Below, piece by piece: positions 44,972-54,400 of a stretch of 64,000 bases of DNA; position 1 is the stretch's first letter, and each line of letters starts with the position of its first letter. The notes beneath the pieces are model-generated. The model was not told the DNA's origin and made no database searches. It worked only from the letters and a program-made list of their open reading frames with translations. Made by a program: the position numbers and the translations under genes. Origin of the DNA: Roseburia_C amylophila (lineage in GTDB: Bacteria; Bacillota; Clostridia; Lachnospirales; Lachnospiraceae); assembly GCF_025567465.1 (NCBI RefSeq), contig NZ_JAOQKI010000001.1, positions 1 to 64,000 of the forward strand. Reading direction: 5' to 3'.

Positions 44972-45919
44972 ATGCATTATATTGAAACATTACGCGAAGG
45001 CGAAAGAGTAAATGAAATCTATCTTTGTAAAAATAAGCAGTCAGCGCTGACGAAGGCAGGTAAGCCTTATGAAGCATTGATTTTACAGGATAAAACAGGC
45101 ACACTGGATGCAAAAATCTGGGAGCCGGGCTCTGTGGGAATTGATGATTTTGACCGCTTTGATTACATCAATGTAGTGGGAGATATCACAAGTTTTCAGG
45201 GCGCATTACAGTTAAATGTAAAGAGGGTCCGGAAAGCAGCCGAGGGAGAGTATGAACCAAAGGAATATCTTCCGGTCAGCGAATATAATGTAGATGAAAT
45301 GTATGAGCAGTTACTTGGATATATTAAGCAGATGAAGAATCCATATCTTAAGAAACTGGCAGGCAGTTTTTTTATCGAGGATGCAGATTTTGCAAAACGT
45401 TTTAAATTCCATTCTGCAGCAAAAAGCGTACATCACGGTTTTGTGGGCGGACTTTTAGAGCATACTTTAAGCGTAACGAAGCTTTCTGCTTATTTTGCTG
45501 ACAACTATAAGATTCTCAATAAAGATTTACTGGTTTGTGCCGCCATGTTTCACGATATCGGAAAGTTAGAAGAGCTTTCTACTTTCCCGGAAAATGATTA
45601 CACCGACGAGGGACAGCTTTTAGGACATATCATGATTGGTGCCATGGAAATTGCAGAGCGCATTAAGACCATCGATGGTTTCCCGGTGAAACTGGCACAT
45701 GAGATGGAACACTGTATTCTGGCACATCATGGAGAGTTAGAGTATGGTTCCCCGAAGAAGCCGGCATTACCGGAAGCTGTAGCATTAAGCTATGCAGATA
45801 ATATTGATGCAAAGATGGAGACCATGCGTGAGCTTTTGGCAAACGTACCGGAAGGAGATACTCAGTGGCAGGGATTCAACCGTCTGTTTGAATCGAACAT
45901 CCGCAGATCGAGTATATAA
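44972..45919 (+). CDS. yhaM: 3'-5' exoribonuclease YhaM family
   Basis: A protein of 315 residues: N-terminal OB-fold (EALILQDKTGTLDAKIW), then an HD domain with metal ligands at HHGFVGGLLEHTLSV, AMFHDIGKLEEL and HCILAHHGELEYGSP. YhaM trims RNA 3' ends and aids DNA replication in Bacillus. AGAAAGAGGAAAATT precedes the ATG. It is 5 bases upstream of rlmD and probably cotranscribed. Confidence 0.93.
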   Translation: MHYIETLREGERVNEIYLCKNKQSALTKAGKPYEALILQDKTGTLDAKIWEPGSVGIDDFDRFDYINVVGDITSFQGALQLNVKRVRKAAEGEYEPKEYLPVSEYNVDEMYEQLLGYIKQMKNPYLKKLAGSFFIEDADFAKRFKFHSAAKSVHHGFVGGLLEHTLSVTKLSAYFADNYKILNKDLLVCAAMFHDIGKLEELSTFPENDYTDEGQLLGHIMIGAMEIAERIKTIDGFPVKLAHEMEHCILAHHGELEYGSPKKPALPEAVALSYADNIDAKMETMRELLANVPEGDTQWQGFNRLFESNIRRSSI

Positions 45920-45924
45920 GAAAT

Positions 45925-47292
45925 ATGAAAAAAGATGACATTGTTACACTGACCATTGACGATATCGGAACTAACGGCGAAGGTATCGGAAGAACGGAAG
46001 GCATCACACTTTTTATCAAGGATGCTCTGCCGGGAGACATGGTTCGTGCCAAAATCATGAAGATGAAAAAAACTTATGGCTATGCCCGCCTGATGGAAAT
46101 TCTTAAGGAATCCACCATGCGGACAACCCCGCCATGCCCGGAGCATAAGCGGTGTGGTGGCTGCCAGATCCAGGCACTTTCTTATGGGAGCCAGCTTAAG
46201 TTTAAGGAAAATAAAGTACGCAACAACTTAAAGCATATCGGCGGATTTGAAAATCCAAAGGTCTTACCAACACTTGGCATGCAGGAGCCTTACCGCTACC
46301 GGAACAAAGCACAGTTTCCGGTGGGTTATGATAAAGAAGGCAACCTGGTGGCAGGCTTTTTTGCGTCCAGAACCCACAACATTATTCCGGTGCAGGACTG
46401 CCTTTTGGGAAAGGAAGGCAACGGAAGAATCCTGTCCCTTATTTTAGACACCATGAAATCCTATGGCGTCAGTGCCTATGATGAGAAAACCGGAAAAGGC
46501 TGCGTCCGCCACATCTTAATCCGTTACGGCGAGAAAACCGGAGAGTGGATGGTCTGCTTTGTCATCAACGGAAAGAAGCTGCCGCATGCAGAAAGTTTTA
46601 TTGAAGTATTAAAAGATTTGCCGGGAATGACAAGTATTACTGTAAATATCAATGAATCCCGGGGCAACGTGATTTTAGGAGAAGAAACTTATACCCTATA
46701 TGGACAGGGTTACATTACAGATTATATCGGAACGATTTCTTTTCAGATTTCTCCGCAGTCTTTCTATCAGGTAAATCCGGCGCAGACAGAGGTGCTTTAT
46801 AACAAAGCTTTGGAATATGCCAATCTCACCGGCGAAGAGACGGTCTGGGATTTATATTGCGGTATCGGAACCATTTCCTTATTTCTGGCACAGAAAGCGA
46901 AGAAGGTTTACGGTGTGGAAATTGTACCGCAGGCAATCGCAGATGCCAAAGAGAATGCTCTTCGAAACCACATCTCCAATGCAGAATTTTTTGTTGGAAA
47001 AGCAGAGGAAGTCTATCCGGCATACTGTGCCGCCCATGGCGAAGGAGCCCGTGCAGAAGTTATCGTAGTGGATCCGCCACGCAAAGGCTGCGAGGAATCC
47101 CTCCTTGCCATGATGTGTGAGATGGCACCACAGCGTATCGTCTATGTAAGCTGTGATTCCGCAACCCTGGCCCGGGATTTGAAATATCTTTGCAGCCATG
47201 GATATGACCTCGTGGAGGTGCAGCCGGTAGATCAGTTCGGCCATACGGTACATATAGAGACAATAGTTGCACTACATCGGACAGATTTGTAA
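45925..47292 (+). CDS. rlmD: 23S rRNA (uracil-5-)-methyltransferase
   Basis: A protein of 455 residues: N-terminal TRAM domain, 4Fe-4S ligands (CPEHKRCGGC and a fourth Cys in PVQDCLLG), a SAM-binding domain (WDLYCGIGTISLFLAQKAKKVYGVE, positions about 310-335) and the catalytic region VDPPRKGCEE and VSCDSATLARDL. It makes m5U in 23S rRNA (RlmD/RlmCD type). The last residues (HTVHIETIVALHRTDL) are coded by the stretch that many integrative elements use as attachment site in other Firmicutes. Confidence 0.95.
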   Translation: MKKDDIVTLTIDDIGTNGEGIGRTEGITLFIKDALPGDMVRAKIMKMKKTYGYARLMEILKESTMRTTPPCPEHKRCGGCQIQALSYGSQLKFKENKVRNNLKHIGGFENPKVLPTLGMQEPYRYRNKAQFPVGYDKEGNLVAGFFASRTHNIIPVQDCLLGKEGNGRILSLILDTMKSYGVSAYDEKTGKGCVRHILIRYGEKTGEWMVCFVINGKKLPHAESFIEVLKDLPGMTSITVNINESRGNVILGEETYTLYGQGYITDYIGTISFQISPQSFYQVNPAQTEVLYNKALEYANLTGEETVWDLYCGIGTISLFLAQKAKKVYGVEIVPQAIADAKENALRNHISNAEFFVGKAEEVYPAYCAAHGEGARAEVIVVDPPRKGCEESLLAMMCEMAPQRIVYVSCDSATLARDLKYLCSHGYDLVEVQPVDQFGHTVHIETIVALHRTDL

Positions 47293-47567
47293 GAATCCTT
47301 GATTTTAGGCACTTTGAGAGGTTTTTCAGGTTTGACCAGAGTGACCGAAAAACATACAGAAAGGCAATTTCTGATGGAGTAAATGTGTCTGTGGTATTGG
47401 ACTGCGGCTTCGGAAACACATCAAAGGAAAAGTAATATTTTTATCATTCAACTAAATAACAGAAGCGTGAAAGACCGTTCATTTTCAAGAAAAATTGAAA
47501 GTGAGTGGTCTTTCTTTATACCTTTAAAACGGATTTTTATTAAGACGTTTTAAAGGGCTGATTCGAT
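47293..47567 (+). other. Junction zone at the 3' end of rlmD
   Basis: 275 nt with no credible gene. It holds fragments of reading frame and a terminator (47469-47518). Beyond it, gene content changes from housekeeping to defence and mobile-element remnants, and the DNA is more AT-rich. No integrase gene was found, so an old insertion is inference. Confidence 0.4.
47469..47518 (+). terminator. Terminator downstream of rlmD
   Basis: GAAAGACC/GGTCTTTC with inner TTTTCAA/TTGAAA pairs, followed by TTTATA. Confidence 0.7.
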
Positions 47568-48059
47568 GTGTTCGAGAAGACTTATCCAACAATGCCAACA
47601 ATGTCACCACTTGCAAAAAAATACCTAAGTCTTCAGAATATTTATGATGAATTACAAAAGCAAAATGAAGCAATATTTGCGCAGGAGCATAAACGCAGCG
47701 AGCTGGAGATAGAATTGTCAGAATGTAATGGTGCATTTAAGGCACGAAAGCGTGGAGGGTTGCAGAATCAAATATATGAACTGAACAAACAGATTGATAA
47801 TATGAAACGCTATTTGTCATCTATTGTGCAACGACATGGTTATGATAATGTAAGGGATTTTTATAGTACTTATTATGCGGCTAAAGGTGAATATGCTGAT
47901 TATGTGAAAGATGTTGAGGAATGGAATGTTAATCACGTTAAAAAGAATGAGAATATTCCGACTGAAGAGAATAGGACAGATAGATATCAGATTGGCGAGG
48001 AATGGAATTTTATTATAAGTAAAGACAAAGAAGACACAATCAGAACAGAATACAGGTAG
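47568..48059 (+). pseudogene. Coiled-coil fragment, possibly the C-terminus of a MobA/MobL relaxase
   Basis: 163 codons with no ribosome binding site before the GTG. The sequence is helical (LQNIYDELQKQNEAIFAQEHKR, IYELNKQIDNMKRYLSSIVQRHGYDNV) and then hydrophilic. From memory it resembles the coiled-coil tail of mobilisation relaxases in Clostridia: LEIELSECNGAFKARKRGGL, then a pattern 'IVxxHGYxxV'. The catalytic relaxase part is absent, so I read it as the remainder of a lost mobile element. The family link is not proven. Confidence 0.4.
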
Positions 48060-48072
48060 CTAAAGTCAGAGC

Positions 48073-48207
48073 ATGGTTAAGCGTATTCTATATAATGATG
48101 GAGAAAATATGTTGGCTGTTACAGACGATGAACTTATTATCATAGATGATTATGCGATAAAAGGACTAATTCGAGAAAACCAGGAAATAAAGGCTTTTGT
48201 GGAATAG
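48073..48207 (+). CDS. Small ORF, 44 residues
   Basis: An acidic peptide (MVKRILYNDGENMLAVTDDE, then LIIIDDYAIKGLIRENQEI). Only a weak AGTCAGAGC lies before it. It follows the relaxase-like fragment by 13 bases and may be part of the same remnant. Confidence 0.3.
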   Translation: MVKRILYNDGENMLAVTDDELIIIDDYAIKGLIRENQEIKAFVE

Positions 48208-48352
48208 TCCTTTTTGTTTAACCATAAAATGGACGGATAGAGATGAAAGATGGCGTCTTCTAAAATCTCATAACTGAAAATCTGATGTCAGGTACTGTGT
48301 CAGCTTCAGATTGACCATATGACATATTGGTTATGATGAATGGAGGCAAACT

Positions 48353-48421
48353 ATGACAAAAAGAAAAGAATACAGACCTATGACAGTCGGGCTTGAGATG
48401 GCTTCTGATAGAAAATCTTGA
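48353..48421 (+). CDS. Small ORF upstream of the defence promoter, 22 residues
   Basis: ATGACAAAAAG after AATGGAGGCAAACT, a good ribosome binding site. The peptide is KRKEYRPMTVGLEMASDRKS. Its stop codon lies in the repeats that precede the operon promoter, so it could be a leader peptide or the truncated start of an older gene. Confidence 0.3.
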   Translation: MTKRKEYRPMTVGLEMASDRKS

Positions 48422-48450
48422 AAATCTTGAAATTTCCAAGAAAATCTTGA
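48411..48450 (+). repeat. AAAATCTTGA repeats at the defence operon promoter
   Basis: AAAATCTTG occurs at 48412, 48421 and 48441, the third overlapping the -35 box, with a reverse-oriented partial copy (TTTCCAAGA) between. Likely operators for the Cro-type protein encoded next. Confidence 0.55.
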
Positions 48451-48474
48451 AAAAAAAGACCGCCGTGATATAAT
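48447..48474 (+). promoter_or_regulatory. Promoter of the sulfur/helicase defence operon
   Basis: TTGAAA (48447-48452) and TATAAT (48469-48474) with a 16-base spacer. The leader of about 48 nt leads to the HTH gene. No other promoter or terminator is evident until 62695. Confidence 0.75.
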
Positions 48475-48529
48475 AAGGCTATATATATGTTATAAGAAAA
48501 CAGCCCGTTTTGAGAGGTTAAAAACGACT

Positions 48530-48754
48530 ATGGCAATGAGCTACGATAAATTATGGAAACTGCTTATTGATAAAAAAATGAACAGGACAGATCTACATGA
48601 GCAAGCGCATGTGTCAACAAATGCAATAGCTACCATGGGAAAAGGTGGCGATGTGTCGACAAAGGTTCTTGATAAGATTTGTAAGACGCTTGATTGTCAG
48701 ATTCACGATATTGTTGATTACGTACCGGATGATGACGACGTACAAGAAAAATAA
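48530..48754 (+). CDS. Cro/CI-family (HTH_26) DNA-binding protein
   Basis: A protein of 74 residues: MSYDKLWKLLIDKKMNRTDL, then STNAIATMGKGGDVSTKVLDKICKTLDCQIHDIVDY. It matches the small YozG-like XRE regulators. It is first in the operon, 17 bases before the PP-loop gene, and is likely an autorepressor acting at the AAAATCTTGA repeats. GAGAGGTTAAAAACGACT is a weak SD; a second ATG is 6 bases downstream. Confidence 0.85.
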   Translation: MAMSYDKLWKLLIDKKMNRTDLHEQAHVSTNAIATMGKGGDVSTKVLDKICKTLDCQIHDIVDYVPDDDDVQEK

Positions 48755-48771
48755 CTGCAAGGAGCATTTTT

Positions 48772-50490
48772 GTGTGGTGTAAGAACTGTAATATAGAGAC
48801 AAATGAAGAAAAGTGCCCAATCTGCGGTGAGAAGACAGTCGAAGATTATCCTACTGAAGTTTACTGGTGCGATAATTGCAGAGTCCCGGTAATGCAGGAA
48901 GTGAATCAAGCGGACAAAGGAATCTGCCAAAGATGTGGCAAGCCGATGAAATATCTTGCTGCAGATATTAGACCCGTATTCCCCGAAGAAAGGTTACTGA
49001 TTGAGATTTTGCTGAAGAAGAAACCTCATCAGTGGATAAATGAATCTGTATGGGCATCCAACAACAGATACTATATAAATGGCAAGTCTGTTGCTTTGCC
49101 TAACAAGTTATTTCAGAAAGCAAATGCTGACGAATATATAGAGAAGCTTGAAAGAAATAAGGACAATAATTCCTATGAAGCTTTTGATCGCTACATAGAT
49201 GCTTTTGTCGAGGCGAATAGGACAAGGTTGAACTATCTGATTGACGAATCGCATACATTTGTCAGGAAAACGGCGGCTAAGTTTCCGGAGGAGAATATAG
49301 TCCTATCGTTCTCGGGTGGAAAAGACTCCACTGTAACTGCAGATGTGGCAATAAAAGCATTGAGTGATCCATCACTGGTGCACATTTTTGGAAATACTAC
49401 GCTTGAGTTTCCACTCACAATTGAGTATGCCAAGCGCTATAGAAAGAATAATCCGCAGTCTATTTTTAAGATTGCTGAAAATCATGAGCAGGTATTCAGA
49501 GATGTGTGTGAGGATATAGGACCACCAGCTAGAATGATGAGATGGTGTTGCTCTATGTTTAAGACAGGACCGATTACCAGAGTAATTAATTCCTTATATA
49601 GGGATCAACGCATTCTGACCTTCTATGGAATTAGAAAATCGGAGTCTGTAAGTAGAAGTAAGTATAACAGGGTTGAGGATGATGCTGAGTCAGTAAAAAT
49701 TCAGCAGCAGACAGTAGCGTCTCCAATATTCTTCTGGAAGGATATGGATATATGGCTATATATCTTGGCTGAAAAGATTGATTTCAATGATGCTTACCGT
49801 TTGGGTTATGACAGAGTTGGATGTTGGTGTTGTCCTAACAATAACCAGAGAGCACAGTTTCTTTCAAGAATTTATATGCCAGAGCAAGCAAAGGCATGGA
49901 GGAATTTTCTCATAGATTTTGCAAGAAAGATAGGAAAGCCTGATGCAGAAGAGTACGTGGATTCTGGCGCATGGAAGGCAAGACAAGGTGGTAATGGTCT
50001 TGCGGCAGCGGGTGATGTGAAAATTCGCTTTACGAACTGCACAACTGAAGATCATGCAAAGATTTATCGCTTGGTACGTCCGATGGATGATGAGTTTTTA
50101 AATATGCTCACACCATTTGGAAGAGTGGCTCCCGAGCTGGGTCAGAAGCTATTGCATGAGGTGCTGGTACTCGATATAAGGACGAATGTTCCTATTCTGT
50201 CAGTGCAGCCTTTTGAACAGGGCGGATATGAGTTTGCTGTAAAAATCAGAACCATGAATGTTAAGAATCATGACGATTTACAGCATATGGTTGGATATCA
50301 AGTTAGGAAGTTTAATGCATGTAGAAAATGCTTGAAATGTGAATCCCTTTGCAAAGCAGGGGCGATTTCGATTTCAGCAGACGGATATTATATTGATCCG
50401 GAAAAATGTGTTCATTGCAAAATGTGCGTGACTGCCAAATATCTCAGAGGTGGCTGCATGATGGACAAATATTTACGGACAAAGGATTAG
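48772..50490 (+). CDS. PAPS-reductase-family PP-loop protein with zinc ribbons and Fe-S domain (DndC-like)
   Basis: A protein of 572 residues. The N-terminus has four CXXC pairs (Cys 3/6, 15/18, 33/36, 52/55), two zinc ribbons. The core is an ATP pyrophosphatase with LSFSGGKDSTVTADV near 178-192. The Fe-S cysteines of DndC-type enzymes are present as MRWCCSMFK and GCWCCPNN. The C-terminus carries a ferredoxin-like 4Fe-4S domain (CRKCLKCESLC and CVHCKMC). DndC activates DNA with ATP for sulfur insertion; the extra Fe-S and ribbon domains are not in classical DndC. Neighbouring DndA- and DndD-like genes support a sulfur-transfer role. Assimilatory sulfate reduction is unlikely: no cys genes are near. 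GTG start after AAGGAGCATTTTT. Confidence 0.85.
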   Translation: MWCKNCNIETNEEKCPICGEKTVEDYPTEVYWCDNCRVPVMQEVNQADKGICQRCGKPMKYLAADIRPVFPEERLLIEILLKKKPHQWINESVWASNNRYYINGKSVALPNKLFQKANADEYIEKLERNKDNNSYEAFDRYIDAFVEANRTRLNYLIDESHTFVRKTAAKFPEENIVLSFSGGKDSTVTADVAIKALSDPSLVHIFGNTTLEFPLTIEYAKRYRKNNPQSIFKIAENHEQVFRDVCEDIGPPARMMRWCCSMFKTGPITRVINSLYRDQRILTFYGIRKSESVSRSKYNRVEDDAESVKIQQQTVASPIFFWKDMDIWLYILAEKIDFNDAYRLGYDRVGCWCCPNNNQRAQFLSRIYMPEQAKAWRNFLIDFARKIGKPDAEEYVDSGAWKARQGGNGLAAAGDVKIRFTNCTTEDHAKIYRLVRPMDDEFLNMLTPFGRVAPELGQKLLHEVLVLDIRTNVPILSVQPFEQGGYEFAVKIRTMNVKNHDDLQHMVGYQVRKFNACRKCLKCESLCKAGAISISADGYYIDPEKCVHCKMCVTAKYLRGGCMMDKYLRTKD

Positions 50491-50503
50491 GAGGAACAGA
50501 GGG

Positions 50504-51403
50504 ATGGCTACGAAGTTTCGAGCCCATGAAACATTCTTTATTAGAAAGGGATGGCTTAGTAAAGGCATGCGCTATGTATCGCAGAAGCCAGATGTTTTTA
50601 CTGACAAAGATGATAATCCGATGGATGTTCTTGGAATCGGTGCCAATATGGTCAAATCCCTTAGATATTGGCTTCAGGCAGTGGGCCTGACGAAAGAACC
50701 GAAGACTGGTAAGAAGAATCAATCCCTGACTGATTTTGGAAAGCTGGTACATGAGAATGATCCTTATACAGAGGAATTAGGGACACTTTATCTTCTCCAC
50801 TATAAGCTTGTAACTGATGAAGAGATGGCTCCATCCTGGTATTACTTCTTCAATAGATTTGTTATGAAAGAATTCAACAAGGATGATTTTGTTGCTCAGA
50901 TACAGAATGAATTGAAGATGGATGGTACAACGGTAGCTATCAGATCATTGACCGATGACTTTGCCTGCATTGTTAATACATATGTGCCAAGGTATAAGTC
51001 TGATCCCAATAAGGTTTCTCCAGAGAATAATATTAATTGTCCATTCGGAGAGCTTGGCCTTATTGATATTCTGAGTAAAGAGCGAGGCAATTATACATAC
51101 AAGAAGTCCATACCAATGGCAAGAAGCTTTAATCCGTGGGTAATTATGGCAGTTATTGCAGAACAGTCAAATGGTAGAGAAGAGATTGCATTAAATGAGC
51201 TTCTATCCGCTGAGAAGAATATTGGTAAGGTATTTAACCTTGATTCGATTTGTATGCTTTCCTTGCTCCATAAAGTGGAGAAGCTTGGAGAGATTAAGAT
51301 TATCCGTACAGCAGGATTGGATGTTGTTCGGGTATTACATAAACGTAGCTTTATTGACTGCGTTAAAAAATATTATGCCGATATAGAGGAAACAAATTCA
51401 TGA
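50504..51403 (+). CDS. DUF4007 family protein
   Basis: A protein of 299 residues: KFRAHETFFIRKGWLSKGMRY at the start, VLGIGANMVKSLRYWLQA, and a C-terminal winged-helix-like half. This matches DUF4007, a family of unknown function that occurs with PP-loop sulfur enzymes in defence loci. No catalytic motif is visible. It probably binds DNA or a partner. The stop overlaps the next start (ATGA), so it is coupled with the large ATPase. AGGAGGAACAGAGGG before ATG. Confidence 0.85.
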   Translation: MATKFRAHETFFIRKGWLSKGMRYVSQKPDVFTDKDDNPMDVLGIGANMVKSLRYWLQAVGLTKEPKTGKKNQSLTDFGKLVHENDPYTEELGTLYLLHYKLVTDEEMAPSWYYFFNRFVMKEFNKDDFVAQIQNELKMDGTTVAIRSLTDDFACIVNTYVPRYKSDPNKVSPENNINCPFGELGLIDILSKERGNYTYKKSIPMARSFNPWVIMAVIAEQSNGREEIALNELLSAEKNIGKVFNLDSICMLSLLHKVEKLGEIKIIRTAGLDVVRVLHKRSFIDCVKKYYADIEETNS

Positions 51404-54400
51404 GCAAAATGATTTCTGTTGCGTCAGGCTTTCAGTATTCAGTAAATATAGGATACGACCTGAATAATGATGACAAATTAAAGAATTTCATACCGACAAA
51501 ATCGGCATTGATGTTGTTAAAGGACATACTTAGCAGTACAGCTCTTGATGCAACGGAAAGAGCGCGAGTTCTTGTAGGAGCATATGGAAAAGGTAAGTCT
51601 CACATTATACTTACCATTCTTTCGGTGCTTATGCAAAGAGACCGCTCTTTGTTTACACATTTGATGCCGAAAATCAATGAGGATCCAGAGCTGAAGCAGC
51701 TGGTTGATAATTACTATTCAGATAAGAAAAATAGGATTCTGCCGGTTATCATTAATGGAACAAGTGGCAGCTTACCACAGGCTTTTCTTCTTGCATTGCA
51801 GAGAACGCTTGATGAGAATGGTCTAGATATCATGCCAGAGACCAATTACAGGGCTGCTATTAATGCCATACAGAAGTGGAAAGCTGATTATCCGAAGACT
51901 TACGATAAATTCAAGAAAGAAATAAGTCTTCCAGTGGATGCTTTTATTTCTGAACTAAACGATTACAATGCTGCAATCTACAGCGAGTTTGAAGAGGTTT
52001 ATCCTAAACTTACATCGGGAAGTATATTTAATCCGTTTGTGGGATTTGATGTTGTGGAGTTGTATGAGAGTGTTGTAAAGAGCCTCAAGCAGCGTGGATA
52101 TCTGGGAATATATGTTGTCTATGATGAATTCAGCAAGTTCCTAGAGTCTAACATCACAGCAGCCTCTGTTAGTGACACAAAGATGTTGCAGGATTTCGCT
52201 GAGAAATGTAATCGAAGTAGTGAGAATGAGTTGCATTTATTGTTGATTTCTCACAAAGAGATATCTAACTATATTGATCAGTTGCCAAAGGCAAAGGTTG
52301 ATGGTTGGCGTGGCGTTTCTGAAAGATTCCGTCACATTCATTTGAACAATAACTTTGCTCAGACATATGAGATTATATCTACTGTTATCATTAAGGACAG
52401 AGATAAATGGGAAGATTTCCAAGATAATAATAAAGCTAGATTTGATCAGTTAATGTCAAGATATGCTGAGCATGCAATATTCAGTGACACAGATCAGAAG
52501 GAATTGGAGACAACAATATATGAATGCTACCCGCTACATCCGGTTTCAACATTCATTCTCCCAAGACTTTCTGAACGTGTAGCACAGAATGAACGTACAT
52601 TATTTACCTTCCTGTCTGCTGATGGAACATCGACTCTACCAGCATTCTTGAGGGGATTAAAGGATAAGGACTTCAGAGTCATTACACCCGATCTTATTTT
52701 TGATTACTTTGATCCGGTTCTACAGAAGGAACCTTTTGCAGGAGAACTTCATAAGAACTATGTTTTGACAAAGACTATTCTTGGTCAGATTGAAGATCAG
52801 ATTCTTGAAAGCAAGATAGTAAAGACGATTTCTTTGATATATCTGTTGGGACAGTTTGATAAGCTGAAGCCTATTAAAGAGGAGATTGTCGGAATCTACA
52901 GCATGGAATACAAGCCTGCTGAGATTGAAGCTGCAATTGAGCATCTTATCAAGGATGAGTATGTGATTTATTTGAAGCGAAGTAATGACTATCTGAAATT
53001 GAAGCAGACATCTGGTGTGGACGTAGAACAGAAGATATCAGATACTATCGCAGCTTTGACTCCTTCATTCTCCTTGAAGAGCGCATTGAATGCTTTAAAT
53101 ATTGATAACTACCTCTATCCATCAAAATATAATGATGAGAAAGAGATGATTCGCTACTTTGAGTTTGAGTTCATTGAAGAGCAGGAACTTGAAGGTGATA
53201 TTGACTGGGTGAAAAAGGCTGGGGATATCAATGCAGATGGTGTGGTATATGCTATTATCTGTGAGAACCCTGAGTCTATTAAGGAAATAAAGAATAAAAT
53301 CTTAAAGACTAGCCGGGGATGCGATAGATTTATTTTCATAATGCCGAAGAAATCTACTGCTATTAGAAAAATCCTGCAGGAGTTTGAAGCAGCAAGCGCA
53401 TTGAGGGATAAGGCAAAAGAGGATACAGTTCTTTTTGAAGAGTATGAAGTAATATATGAGGATTTAAGAGATGTAATCAGTGAATTTATCAGTGGTTACA
53501 CCCATCCTGAAGATTACAAGTCTGTATATATTTACAACGGCGAAGAGAAGAGCATATTACGTAAGGCTGCTTTGACAGGGCTTGCATCGGACATTTGCTT
53601 TAGTACTTTCTTTGAGACACCAGTTATTAACAATGAGGCAATCAATAAGGATGAGATTACCTCAATCGCAAATAATAGCAGAAATAAGATCCTTTCAGGC
53701 CTTCTCAGAAATGTTTTGGAGTCAAATCTTGGGCTTACCGGAACTGGACAGGAAGTTTCTATTATGAGAAGCACACTTGTAAGAAAAGAGGTTCTTCTCG
53801 ATGATCAGGAGGGTACCAGAATCAACCTGGCTCCATCGGATAAGCTGATGAAGGGCGTGCTTGACGCAATTGTTTCCTTTGTCATGGATGCCAAAAAGAA
53901 GGGTACAGCATCCTTTGATCAACTTTATAATGTGCTTACAGCTCCGGAATATCATATAGGTATTAGGAGTGGAGTTATTCCAATATATATTGCAGCTGTC
54001 TTTCATGAATTTAGTGAGGACATTATTCTGCAGAATGATTTGGGACAGTTGCCATTATCTGCTGATACCTTGCAGATGATTAACGCGTGTCCTGAAGATT
54101 ACACACTGGTATTCCTAGAATGGAATCCTGAAAAACAGGAATTTGTAAGTAAGCTTTCTGAGATTTTCAGCAATTATGTTATTGAGGCAGAAAAGAATCT
54201 TAGTGCTTATGATTTTGTAGCATCTGCAATGAAGCGCTGGTACCTGTCACTGCCAAGATATGCTAAGGAGTCAAAAGGAATTGGCGACAAGGAATCAAGC
54301 AAGAGATACCTTAAGATGGTTAAGCTGCTTAAACTGAATCTTAACGGTCATGAGTTGTTGTTTGAGAAACTTCCTGAAGCCTTTGGATATAGAGATTTCA

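Noticed and set aside
48411..48450. CRISPR-like repeat array
   Set aside because: Units are only about 10 bp, without spacers of constant size; they overlap a promoter and look like operators.
48772..50490. Assimilatory PAPS reductase (CysH)
   Set aside because: The PP-loop family fits, but zinc ribbons, ferredoxin domain, DndC-type Cys motifs and the neighbours do not fit sulfate assimilation.
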